This document shows positions 49,216 to 56,491 of a DNA stretch of 64,000 nucleotides, in pieces. The stretch spans positions 1 through 64,000 of the forward strand of contig JAUNUQ010000007.1 in assembly GCA_030538075.1 (NCBI GenBank), given 5' to 3'. Every line of letters begins with the position of its first letter. Within the stretch, counting starts at the first letter, position 1. Origin of the DNA: Tissierellia bacterium (GTDB taxonomy: Bacteria; Bacillota; Clostridia; Tissierellales; Peptoniphilaceae). A program made the translations under genes and the position numbers. Below the pieces are notes generated by a model, which was not told the origin of the DNA, searched no databases, and saw only the letters and a list, made by a program, of their open reading frames with translations.

Positions 49216-50835
49216 TTAGTCAAAATTACTCTCGAGCTGTAAAAACGCAGATGCACCGATGGATCCACTGCCTCCCAGCACGACGATATTCAACGGATTC
49301 TTTGACGAGATATAATCGCCAGTGACTTTGGTCAGGGCCGCCGCATCGCTCAATAGGATTGGAGCGGCGTATTTGGCGGCCAAAGGTGCGCCTACCAATG
49401 CATCCGCTAGGGATTTTCCATTGGATACGGTGAATACCCTGGTATTCGGATACAGCTTTTTTGCCACCTCTACCGCCGTAGCAAAGCGATTGCTCCCTGC
49501 AATTCGATGAACAGTGATGCCCTTAGATTTCAGATCACTCTCGATATTCGCTGAGACCGATCCAGTGCCACCGATGATGATCACCTTTTGGCTACCCTCT
49601 AGTTTCGCCTTGGTGGCGCTATCCAATGTCTTTCCGTCCGTGAGTAGGATGGGCAAATTCTTGGTGGCCGAATAGGGCGCGATGGCCAATGCGTCAGCGT
49701 TATTGATGCCATTGACCAGAATATACTCCTTGGAAGCACCCAATCTCTCAGCGATCAGATTGGCTGTGGCATATCTGCTCTGTCCTGCAATCCGGGTCAC
49801 TTCCACCCCCGAAATACTCCGCAAATCTGCGAGGACCTGATCCGGTATATGGGTGGCCCCACCCACTGCGAGGACGCTGCCTGCGCCAAGTCGAAGGATC
49901 TCGGCTCTTACCATGGGATCCAGGCGCTTGCCCGTATTCAGCAAAATGGGGGCATAGGTGCCGTTCTCTGGGTCATAGGTGAGCAGCGAAGCGACGAGGG
50001 CATCTACATAGGTCTCTCCATTGGCTAGAATGACTTGATCCGCGCCGACGGTTAGGGTCTGGCTGACCTTGACAGCCGTCTCTATGCGATTCCCTCCATA
50101 GATACGGAGCATGCTGCGATCCGGTAGGATGCCATTTGCACCTATGGGCACGAGGCCTTTGTCGATGGGAGCTGGCTCCACAGGTGTGGGTTTCACTGGA
50201 GTAGGGTCTGGTTTGACCGGATCCGGAGTGACAGGTGCTGGTATTACTGGCTTCCCATCGGCATTCGTCGCCCATAGCTCCTTCATCATCCTCACGATAT
50301 CCGTCCCATAGCTACTGCTCGGCGCCCAACGCCCCCCTAAGTCCTCAACATTTGGCGCAACTCCGTAGATGCTGGCAAAATGTCTGGGGTCCGGGGTATC
50401 CGCTTTCGGAAAGTCCTCGTGACCAGCATATAGGGCTAAATGATGTACTTGTGCCGTGATTCCCTCTTCCCAGCTACTGAAAGTCTTGTGGGCAGCTGGA
50501 TCGTAATTGCCGCCACCCTGGGTGGTCTTCAGCCCACAGGGATTCTTAAAGGTCTTGTTCAAGACGCCGGTAAATTTGAAGAAATTGGTCTCCTTTGCGG
50601 ATTGGGTATATGTGACCGCTGGGTCCACTCCCCATTTTACCGAGACATTATAGAATACCTCTGCCAACTCGATAAATTCCGCATCAGCTCCCTTGCTTCT
50701 CGCCCAAGACTGCATTTGCGATACCGTAGTCGTCGGTGGTCCGAGGATTGGATTCTTATCCTCTGGTTCAACTGCTCCTGCGCCCGTCGTCAAGACAAAG
50801 ATCAAAGCTAGCAGGGCACTTATCTTTCGAAACAT
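49216..50835 (-). CDS. Secreted glucosaminidase-like protein with three CWB2 cell-wall-binding repeats
   Basis: A 539-residue exported protein. Signal peptide (1-21, ending GAGA), then a GH73/LytG-type N-acetylglucosaminidase domain (about 35-190) with TYTQSAKETNFFKFTGV, where Glu 82 is the likely acid, and NPCGLKTTQGG. A Pro-rich linker (about 195-225, repeating PDPVKP-like units) leads to three CWB2 repeats (about 240-539; RIYGGNRIETAVKVS, RIAGQSRYATANLIA, RIAGSNRFATAVEVA). CWB2 modules hold proteins to anionic wall polymers. It may act in wall turnover or cell separation. Its own promoter (50887-50915) and terminator flank it. Confidence 0.93.
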   Translation of the reverse strand: MFRKISALLALIFVLTTGAGAVEPEDKNPILGPPTTTVSQMQSWARSKGADAEFIELAEVFYNVSVKWGVDPAVTYTQSAKETNFFKFTGVLNKTFKNPCGLKTTQGGGNYDPAAHKTFSSWEEGITAQVHHLALYAGHEDFPKADTPDPRHFASIYGVAPNVEDLGGRWAPSSSYGTDIVRMMKELWATNADGKPVIPAPVTPDPVKPDPTPVKPTPVEPAPIDKGLVPIGANGILPDRSMLRIYGGNRIETAVKVSQTLTVGADQVILANGETYVDALVASLLTYDPENGTYAPILLNTGKRLDPMVRAEILRLGAGSVLAVGGATHIPDQVLADLRSISGVEVTRIAGQSRYATANLIAERLGASKEYILVNGINNADALAIAPYSATKNLPILLTDGKTLDSATKAKLEGSQKVIIIGGTGSVSANIESDLKSKGITVHRIAGSNRFATAVEVAKKLYPNTRVFTVSNGKSLADALVGAPLAAKYAAPILLSDAAALTKVTGDYISSKNPLNIVVLGGSGSIGASAFLQLESNFD

Positions 50836-50886
50836 TCAAACACCTTCCCTTTCATATCTTCTCATTGTGTTCTTCCTCCGATTTAA

Positions 50887-50915
50887 ATTATACTGGAAAA
50901 ACCACTTTAAATCAA
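50887..50915 (-). promoter_or_regulatory. Promoter for the glucosaminidase-CWB2 gene
   Basis: Minus strand -35 TTGATT (50910-50915), 17-base spacer, -10 TATAAT (50887-50892). Confidence 0.78.
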
Positions 50916-50990
50916 AAATTTGTGAATAAAATACATGGGTTATGGAGTTCAGAGTACCACCTCCATCATTTCTATTCATAGTTCCTTTTA

Positions 50991-51019
50991 TTGATAATCC
51001 ACCCATACTATTATATAAT
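50991..51019 (+). promoter_or_regulatory. Promoter for arginine deiminase
   Basis: -35 TTGATA (50991-50996), 17-base spacer, -10 TATAAT (51014-51019), about 48 bases before the start. No ArgR-type operator was recognised. Confidence 0.8.
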
Positions 51020-51067
51020 GCAAGAAAGTGAGCCAAAGACTTAGAATGGATCACTTAGGAGGTTTTC

Positions 51068-52294
51068 ATGTCAGTTATCCAAGTCCAAAACGAGATCGGT
51101 GTGCTAAAAAAAGTGTTGGTGCATCGACCCGGGGGCGAACTACTCAATATGACCCCTGATATACTAACAGAATTACTATTTGATGATATTCCCTTTCTAA
51201 AGAACGCCCAACAAGAGCATGACGCATTCGTGAGGATCATGGAGGAAAATGGAGTTGAGGTCGTATATCTCGTAGATCTGGTCGCTGAAGCGCTAGATGC
51301 TCACGAAGGGCTCAGGTTTCAGTTTGTCGATCAACTGATCGCAGAGGGAAGGGTTTCCAATCGGCGATACAATCAGGCGACAAATGCTTTTTTAAAGGGC
51401 ATTGCCGATAGCCGTGATCTGGTATCCAAGGCCATAGCCGGTGTCAATCTCAAGGATATTGACATGGTCGATAAGATCTCATTGAATGATCTGATCTCAG
51501 ATCCCAGTCGATTGATCCTACCGCCCATGCCCAATCTCTACTTTCAGCGGGATCCGATGGCCACCGTAGGAAATGGAGTTGTCATCAATCACATGCAAAC
51601 CTATACTCGTTCCCGAGAGACGATTCTCGCCGAGTATATCTTCAAATACCATCCCGATTATCTGGATCATGTACCGCAGTACTATCACCGCGAAGACCCC
51701 TTCACCATCGAGGGAGGAGATATCCTAAATATTAGTGAACATGTACTCGCCGTTGGACTCTCCGAGCGAACGGAGGCAGATGCCATTGAAACCTTGGCGA
51801 AAAACCTATTCCAACATCCTGAATGCGCCATCGATACCGTACTCGCCTTCGATATTCCCAAGGCCCGTGCCTATATGCATCTGGATACGGTATTCACACA
51901 GATCGACCACAATCTTTTCACAGTGCACCCGGGCATCCTGGGAACCCTACGGGTCTTTGAGTTGACCAAGCCGAAGAGATCCGAACAAGGGGATTTGCAG
52001 ATCAGAGAGATCGAGGACACCCTAGAAAATGTCCTCAGCCATTATCTACAAAGGGATATTGAATTGATCCTATGTGGTGGCGGGGACAGGATCGCAGCAG
52101 AGAGAGAACAGTGGAACGACGGGTCCAATACTTTCTGTATTGCCCCTGGGACCATCATCGTATATGACCGGAACGAGATCACCAACGAGATCTTCAAAGA
52201 CCGCGGTCTACGAGTGATCGAAATGCCCTCTGGAGAGCTCTCTAGAGGCCGAGGCGGCCCGCGCTGTATGAGCATGCCCTTAGTAAGAGAATAA
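51068..52294 (+). CDS. arcA: Arginine deiminase
   Basis: A 408-residue guanidino-group hydrolase that converts arginine to citrulline and ammonia. Seen: VLVHRPGGELLNMTP, NLYFQRDPMATVGNGV, the FTIEGGDIL active-site segment, HLDTVFTQID and the catalytic Cys 400 in GGPRCMSMPL. AGGAGG lies six bases before the ATG. Normally arcA sits with arcB (ornithine carbamoyltransferase), arcC and an antiporter. None is adjacent; the gene has its own promoter and terminator, with a GntR regulator converging on it. Confidence 0.98.
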   Translation: MSVIQVQNEIGVLKKVLVHRPGGELLNMTPDILTELLFDDIPFLKNAQQEHDAFVRIMEENGVEVVYLVDLVAEALDAHEGLRFQFVDQLIAEGRVSNRRYNQATNAFLKGIADSRDLVSKAIAGVNLKDIDMVDKISLNDLISDPSRLILPPMPNLYFQRDPMATVGNGVVINHMQTYTRSRETILAEYIFKYHPDYLDHVPQYYHREDPFTIEGGDILNISEHVLAVGLSERTEADAIETLAKNLFQHPECAIDTVLAFDIPKARAYMHLDTVFTQIDHNLFTVHPGILGTLRVFELTKPKRSEQGDLQIREIEDTLENVLSHYLQRDIELILCGGGDRIAAEREQWNDGSNTFCIAPGTIIVYDRNEITNEIFKDRGLRVIEMPSGELSRGRGGPRCMSMPLVRE

Positions 52295-52305
52295 TAGAGA
52301 CAAAA

Positions 52306-52340
52306 AGACCAAATGCATCTTTTGCATTTGGTCTGTTTTC
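52306..52340. terminator. Bidirectional terminator between arcA and the GntR gene
   Basis: Twelve-base perfect stem AGACCAAATGCA/TGCATTTGGTCT. GTTTTC follows on the plus strand and TTTTTG on the minus strand. Confidence 0.88.
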
Positions 52341-52359
52341 TATCTTATACTGCACTTCT

Positions 52360-52989
52360 CTATAGGAGAGTACTTCGAATTCGATCCACAAAGACATCGA
52401 TATGTTCTCTGGCGCATCTTTCAGCGAGATCGGGATCATGGGCTTTGATCGCATCCAACACTGCCCTCAATGTAGAGTAAAAGATATCGGGCGAATCAAA
52501 ATATCGATTACAATAATGCCAGAGCCTCTCTGAATGGAAATGCAGCTGTGTTACTATTTCCTCCAGCCAGGAATTCTCACATTTCGCCAGAATGATCTCA
52601 TGGAATTGCTCGTCGTCAATGATGGCTAAGCGGTAATCCTCTTCCATGTGATAGCTCCGCAGTCGTGCTACGATCTCATCTAATTGCTGAATCATCTCCT
52701 CGTCTGCGTTGATGGTCGCCAGCTTTGTGGCATAGGGATCGAGGACTCTCGTCGCTTCAAATAAGCTCTTCATCTGTAAAAAATCGATCTGGGGCACTTG
52801 GGCACCATATCTCGGTACGATCTGAATGAGTTTGTTTAACTCCAATCTCTGAAAGGCTTGCCGAATAGGGGTTCTGCTGATACCAAATTCCTCTGCGATC
52901 TCCGCTTCATTTAATATCTTTCCCGGTTCGTAATCCAACCGAACAATCCGATTCTTGAGTTCTTCAAACACGCCATCTTTTTTTAGCAT
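52360..52989 (-). CDS. GntR family transcriptional regulator, FadR/FCD subfamily
   Basis: A 209-residue regulator. The N-terminal winged helix is clear: DYEPGKILNEAEIAEEFGISRTPIRQAFQRLELNKLIQIVPRYGAQV (about 19-65). The all-helical FCD ligand domain follows, with a probable metal/ligand set in DDEQFHEIIL (about 125), HFHSERLWHYCNR and REHIDVF. Such regulators respond to organic or amino acids. The target is unknown; convergent arcA and the upstream SH3 gene on the same strand are candidates only by position. Confidence 0.93.
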   Translation of the reverse strand: MLKKDGVFEELKNRIVRLDYEPGKILNEAEIAEEFGISRTPIRQAFQRLELNKLIQIVPRYGAQVPQIDFLQMKSLFEATRVLDPYATKLATINADEEMIQQLDEIVARLRSYHMEEDYRLAIIDDEQFHEIILAKCENSWLEEIVTQLHFHSERLWHYCNRYFDSPDIFYSTLRAVLDAIKAHDPDLAERCAREHIDVFVDRIRSTLL

Positions 52990-53020
52990 CTTTTCACCTT
53001 TCAGCCTAAATTATAACCCA

Positions 53021-53686
53021 TCAATTTTCGCTTACAACAACTGCATAGTCGCTCATCACATAACCATAACCACTACCACTGCCGGGAGCCATCGTCTTTA
53101 ACCATACCTTCCCATTGGCGTCCGTCACTTTTTCAAAGACAGTGAATTCGGTGAAATAGGTGAGCTCACCGAGAATTTCGGATTCCTCACTGGGTTCCTC
53201 TCGCACATTGAGGGTGTAAATGACCACCCTGTAAATCGCAATGGGATCGTCGGCAACATCTTTGGAGAGATATCTGGCAGCCACAAAAGCGGTGGTTCCC
53301 TCGTATTCAAATTCAATCCATCGTTCGCCATCATCCCCAATGGTCTCTGCCTTCTGAACGATCTCTTCTCCTAAGGTAAGAGCTCCCAAGAGAGACGCAT
53401 CGGACGAGGCTAGGGAGCGAACATTCAGCGATGGAGCTACGACAAACCAATTTGCGGTCTCCTGGGCCTGAACTGCTGTATCTTGAAGGAGCTGCTCTTT
53501 GATCGCCTCCAACTCCTTGCTTCTCTCTTGAAGCAATTCATCGGATTCCACTAATTTGGTGAGCTTGATCTCCTCCACCTCAAAATTATAGTCCTCCCGT
53601 TTGGAATAATCTATATCTTGCAGCGCTGTACATCCACTGAGTAGCACAATACTAAAAAAAACGAAGATGATTCTCAACTTATTCAT
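53021..53686 (-). CDS. Lipoprotein with two bacterial SH3 domains
   Basis: A 221-residue exported lipoprotein: signal with lipobox LLSGC (Cys 19), a charged helical stretch (about 35-75), then two SH3b-type units (about 80-140, with SLNVRSLASSDASLLGAL, and 148-215, with TLNVREEPSEESEILGEL). SH3b domains of this kind often bind peptidoglycan peptides. AAGGAGG lies before the ATG and a promoter at 53706-53734. It is upstream of the GntR gene on the same strand, with a gap of about 30 bases, so they may be cotranscribed. Confidence 0.88.
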   Translation of the reverse strand: MNKLRIIFVFFSIVLLSGCTALQDIDYSKREDYNFEVEEIKLTKLVESDELLQERSKELEAIKEQLLQDTAVQAQETANWFVVAPSLNVRSLASSDASLLGALTLGEEIVQKAETIGDDGERWIEFEYEGTTAFVAARYLSKDVADDPIAIYRVVIYTLNVREEPSEESEILGELTYFTEFTVFEKVTDANGKVWLKTMAPGSGSGYGYVMSDYAVVVSEN

Positions 53687-53705
53687 TCTGGCACCTCCTT
53701 AAAAA

Positions 53706-53734
53706 ATTATATCAGAACCCAGTGTTTTTTTAAA
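53706..53734 (-). promoter_or_regulatory. Promoter for the SH3 lipoprotein gene
   Basis: Minus strand -35 TTTAAA (53729-53734), 17-base spacer, -10 TATAAT (53706-53711). Confidence 0.55.
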
Positions 53735-53751
53735 GAACCTTTACTGGATTA

Positions 53752-53780
53752 TTGCATTCTAATTGCAGATAAGTTATAAT
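53752..53780 (+). promoter_or_regulatory. Promoter for the feo operon
   Basis: -35 TTGCAT (53752-53757), 17-base spacer, -10 TATAAT (53775-53780). Confidence 0.75.
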
Positions 53781-53794
53781 AAAACCAAATTTAT

Positions 53795-53809
53795 TGAGAA
53801 CTATTATCA
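53795..53809 (+). promoter_or_regulatory. Fur-box-like operator before feoA
   Basis: TGAGAAC-T-ATTATCA matches the 7-1-7 Fur operator TGATAAT-N-ATTATCA at 12 of 14 fixed positions, the right half perfectly. It lies 15 bases after the -10, over the early transcribed region, well placed to repress feoABC when iron is sufficient. Confidence 0.65.
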
Positions 53810-53829
53810 TTTATTACTAGGAGGCATCT

Positions 53830-54069
53830 ATGGAATACATCCCACTATCCGCCATCAGCGAAGGGGAGACCTGCCGTATCATCCGCATTCAATCCCAGGG
53901 ACCTTCGACGAAACGCCTCTACGAGATGGGCTTACACACCGGTGCAGAGGTGAAAGTGAAGAAAAACGACCACAAGGGCCCCCAAATCTTGGGAATCCAT
54001 GGTGCCAATATCGCCATAGGACGAAATTTAGCGGATGGAATTCAAGTACGCAAGGGAGAAAAAGCATGA
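53830..54069 (+). CDS. feoA: Ferrous iron transport protein A
   Basis: A 79-residue SH3-like protein with the family core GETCRIIRIQSQGPSTKRLYEMGLHTGAEV and a final RNLADGIQV. FeoA is a cytoplasmic accessory of the FeoB iron importer. AGGAGG lies upstream. Its stop overlaps the feoB start (ATGA). Confidence 0.96.
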   Translation: MEYIPLSAISEGETCRIIRIQSQGPSTKRLYEMGLHTGAEVKVKKNDHKGPQILGIHGANIAIGRNLADGIQVRKGEKA

Positions 54070-56069
54070 TGGAAATTGGCCTAATAGGCAATCCAAATAT
54101 CGGAAAGACGACCCTCTTTAACGGTCTCACCGGCTCCAATCAAAAAGTGGGCAACTGGCCTGGTGTCACTGTGGACAAAAAAGAGGGCATTTGTAAATAC
54201 CGGGGACAGCAGTTGAAAATCGTCGACCTACCTGGAACTTATAGCTTAGGGGCCTTTTCTGAAGATGAGGTGGTATCCCGTGACTATATTCTACAGGGCC
54301 ATCCCGATGTGATCATCGATGTCGTCGACGCCACAAATCTAGAGCGAAACCTATATCTGCCCATGCAGTTACTGGAAATGGATATCAATGTGGTCATCGC
54401 ATTAAATATGATGGACGAAGCAGAGGCGCAGGAGTTGACCTTTGATCTGGAGGGCTTATCAGAAGATCTAGGCGTTCCGGTCATCCCCATCGTCGCCTCT
54501 CGTAAAAAGGGCTTAGATCAACTATTGGCCGCATGTATCGAAGTCAGGGAACAGCCCCCATCACGCAAGCGAATCCCCTATGGTGAGCTCCATCCCCTAT
54601 TAGCTGAGTTGACACAGATCTTCTCCGAGGTGAATACTTCCTATCCCCCCTATTGGTTAGCAGTCAAATATGTGGAGGGAGATCAACGGATGATCGAGCT
54701 GACGAAAAATCTGGGAGACCTCAAAAATAACCAAAAATTCCAGGAGCTTCTGTCGGGTATTCAACAGCGCAGGGAAGAACATGAGCTCCATATCATCGAT
54801 AAGCGATATGAATACATCCACCAGATCATTAAAAAACGCGTATTCAAGCCCTTGACGGGTGTGATGAACACCTCTGATCAGATCGACCGGATCGTCACCG
54901 ATCGATTCCTAGGAATACCGATCTTTGCGGCTGTCATGTTTTTAGTATTTCAGCTGACTTTCCTGATCGGTCAAAACTTATTGGGTGGTTTTATTGAGAC
55001 TTTCTTAGAGAGGGTCTCTGAACAATCGAGCGCGATCCTCTATAATTGGGGTGCAGGTCCCTTTGTCACTGGCTTTATCATCGACGGCCTCCTCGCAGGA
55101 GTGGGCACCGTGCTGACCTTTATCCCATTGATCGCCATTTTATTCTTGCTGCTGGGCTTTCTTGAAGACATCGGCTATATGGCAAGGGTTGCCTATGTGA
55201 TGGATCGCTGGATGCGCAAGATCGGCTTACAGGGCAAAGCGATCATCTCCATGATCGTAGGATTCGGCTGTAATGTACCTGGGGTCATGTCGACGAGGAC
55301 TTTGGAGAACAAGCGAGACCGAATGATTGCACTTTTGATCAACCCCTTTATGTCCTGCGGAGCAAAGGTCCCAGTTTATGCGGTCTTCACAGCAGCTTTC
55401 TTTCCTCGATATGCCGGTTTGGTCATGTTCGGAATCTATGCACTGGGTTTTATCATCGCCATCATCTTTGCAAAACTCTTTTCGAAAACCCTGTTCAAGG
55501 GCGAGAGCTCTGATTTCATCATGGAACTCCCACCCTATCGAGCTCCGATCGCCATCAATGTCCTCAAAGACATGTGGGAAAATCTGGCCAGCTTTATCAA
55601 ACGCGCTTCCACGACGATTACCCTGGTCATTGCCGCATTGTATCTATTGGCCCACCTGCCCTTTGGAGCAGAGCCCTATGGTCTGGATTCAGTGCTAGGC
55701 ATGATCGGCAACACCATCAAACCCCTGCTCGCTCCGATGGGAAATGATACTTGGCAAGCAGCTGTGGGCCTAGTGGCGGGAATGCCCGCAAAAGAAGGTG
55801 TCGTCGCAACTTTGGGAATGCTCTATGCCGGCGTCGGTGAAGGAGAGGAACTCATCCGATCATTGCAGTCGAATTTCACACCCCTTAGTGCCATCTCCTA
55901 TATGGTCATGGTGCTGCTCTATACCCCCTGTGTCGCCGTCTTGGGCAGTGTCAAAAATGAAACCAAATCCATCAAGTGGATGCTCTTTATGGCGTTTTAC
56001 ACCTTACTCGTCGCCTATGTCGTCGCAGTGGTCATCTATCAGACCGGGCTACTGCTCGGATTCCAATAG
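54066..56069 (+). CDS. feoB: Ferrous iron transporter FeoB
   Basis: A 667-residue Fe(II) transporter. The N-terminal G domain carries GNPNIGKTTLFNGLTG (8-23), VGNWPGVTVDKKEG, DLPGTYSLG and NMMDEAEA, followed by a GDI-like helical spacer. The membrane domain holds two Gate motifs with conserved Cys-containing segments (GFGCNVPGVMSTRTLENKRDR; PFMSCGAKVPVY). The ATG at 54066 overlaps the feoA stop; a longer in-frame extension through feoA is rejected. Confidence 0.98.
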   Translation: MMEIGLIGNPNIGKTTLFNGLTGSNQKVGNWPGVTVDKKEGICKYRGQQLKIVDLPGTYSLGAFSEDEVVSRDYILQGHPDVIIDVVDATNLERNLYLPMQLLEMDINVVIALNMMDEAEAQELTFDLEGLSEDLGVPVIPIVASRKKGLDQLLAACIEVREQPPSRKRIPYGELHPLLAELTQIFSEVNTSYPPYWLAVKYVEGDQRMIELTKNLGDLKNNQKFQELLSGIQQRREEHELHIIDKRYEYIHQIIKKRVFKPLTGVMNTSDQIDRIVTDRFLGIPIFAAVMFLVFQLTFLIGQNLLGGFIETFLERVSEQSSAILYNWGAGPFVTGFIIDGLLAGVGTVLTFIPLIAILFLLLGFLEDIGYMARVAYVMDRWMRKIGLQGKAIISMIVGFGCNVPGVMSTRTLENKRDRMIALLINPFMSCGAKVPVYAVFTAAFFPRYAGLVMFGIYALGFIIAIIFAKLFSKTLFKGESSDFIMELPPYRAPIAINVLKDMWENLASFIKRASTTITLVIAALYLLAHLPFGAEPYGLDSVLGMIGNTIKPLLAPMGNDTWQAAVGLVAGMPAKEGVVATLGMLYAGVGEGEELIRSLQSNFTPLSAISYMVMVLLYTPCVAVLGSVKNETKSIKWMLFMAFYTLLVAYVVAVVIYQTGLLLGFQ

Positions 56070-56079
56070 AGGTGGTCAT

Positions 56080-56334
56080 ATGTTATTTGAAATCTTAAAA
56101 ACCCTCTCCCAAGAGGGAAAGTATTCTCCCGAACAGCTGGCTCGCAGTATGGATACCACCCCCGAACTCGTAAGGGAGATGGTGGATAAGCTCGTTCGAC
56201 TAGACTATTTAAAACCCAGCTTGATGAGCAGTTGTAGTGGGGGCTGCAGCGGCTGCTTGAGGACCTGTCCAGAAAAATCTCCACTGAAGCTCTTTTCCCT
56301 GACGGACAAAGGGAGACGTGCAATCCAAAAATGA
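56080..56334 (+). CDS. feoC: FeoC-like winged-helix protein with Cys cluster
   Basis: An 84-residue protein. The winged-helix start (LKTLSQEGKYSPEQLARSMDTTPELVREMVDKLVRLDYL) is followed by four Cys at 52, 56, 59 and 63 (CSGGCSGCLRTC), a spacing that could hold an iron-sulfur cluster as proposed for FeoC. It begins ten bases after feoB and completes the operon. The sequence family is variable, so the symbol rests on position and architecture. Confidence 0.8.
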   Translation: MLFEILKTLSQEGKYSPEQLARSMDTTPELVREMVDKLVRLDYLKPSLMSSCSGGCSGCLRTCPEKSPLKLFSLTDKGRRAIQK

Positions 56335-56374
56335 CTCGGAAAGCAATGCTGCAAGAAAGCAAATAAAGGCCTCG

Positions 56375-56399
56375 AAACCCGGAGAAATCCGGGTTTTTC
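56375..56399 (+). terminator. Intrinsic terminator after feoABC
   Basis: Eight-base stem AACCCGGA/TCCGGGTT closed by a GAAA tetraloop, followed by TTTCT. Confidence 0.88.
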
Positions 56400-56423
56400 T
56401 ATTGGGGGCTCACTCCGATTCCA

Positions 56424-56453
56424 TTGACATCCCTCTCGTGAGAATGTTATCAT
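56424..56453 (+). promoter_or_regulatory. Promoter for the second CWB2 protein
   Basis: Perfect -35 TTGACA (56424-56429), 18-base spacer, -10 TATCAT (56448-56453). Confidence 0.6.
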
Positions 56454-56491
56454 AATGGTAAGAACCGCATTTTGCGGGAAAGGGGGAACAT

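Noticed and set aside
53763..54065. Upstream in-frame extension of feoB through feoA
   Set aside because: It runs out of frame across feoA, has no ribosome binding site and would put 101 unrelated residues before the G domain; the ATG overlapping the feoA stop fits.
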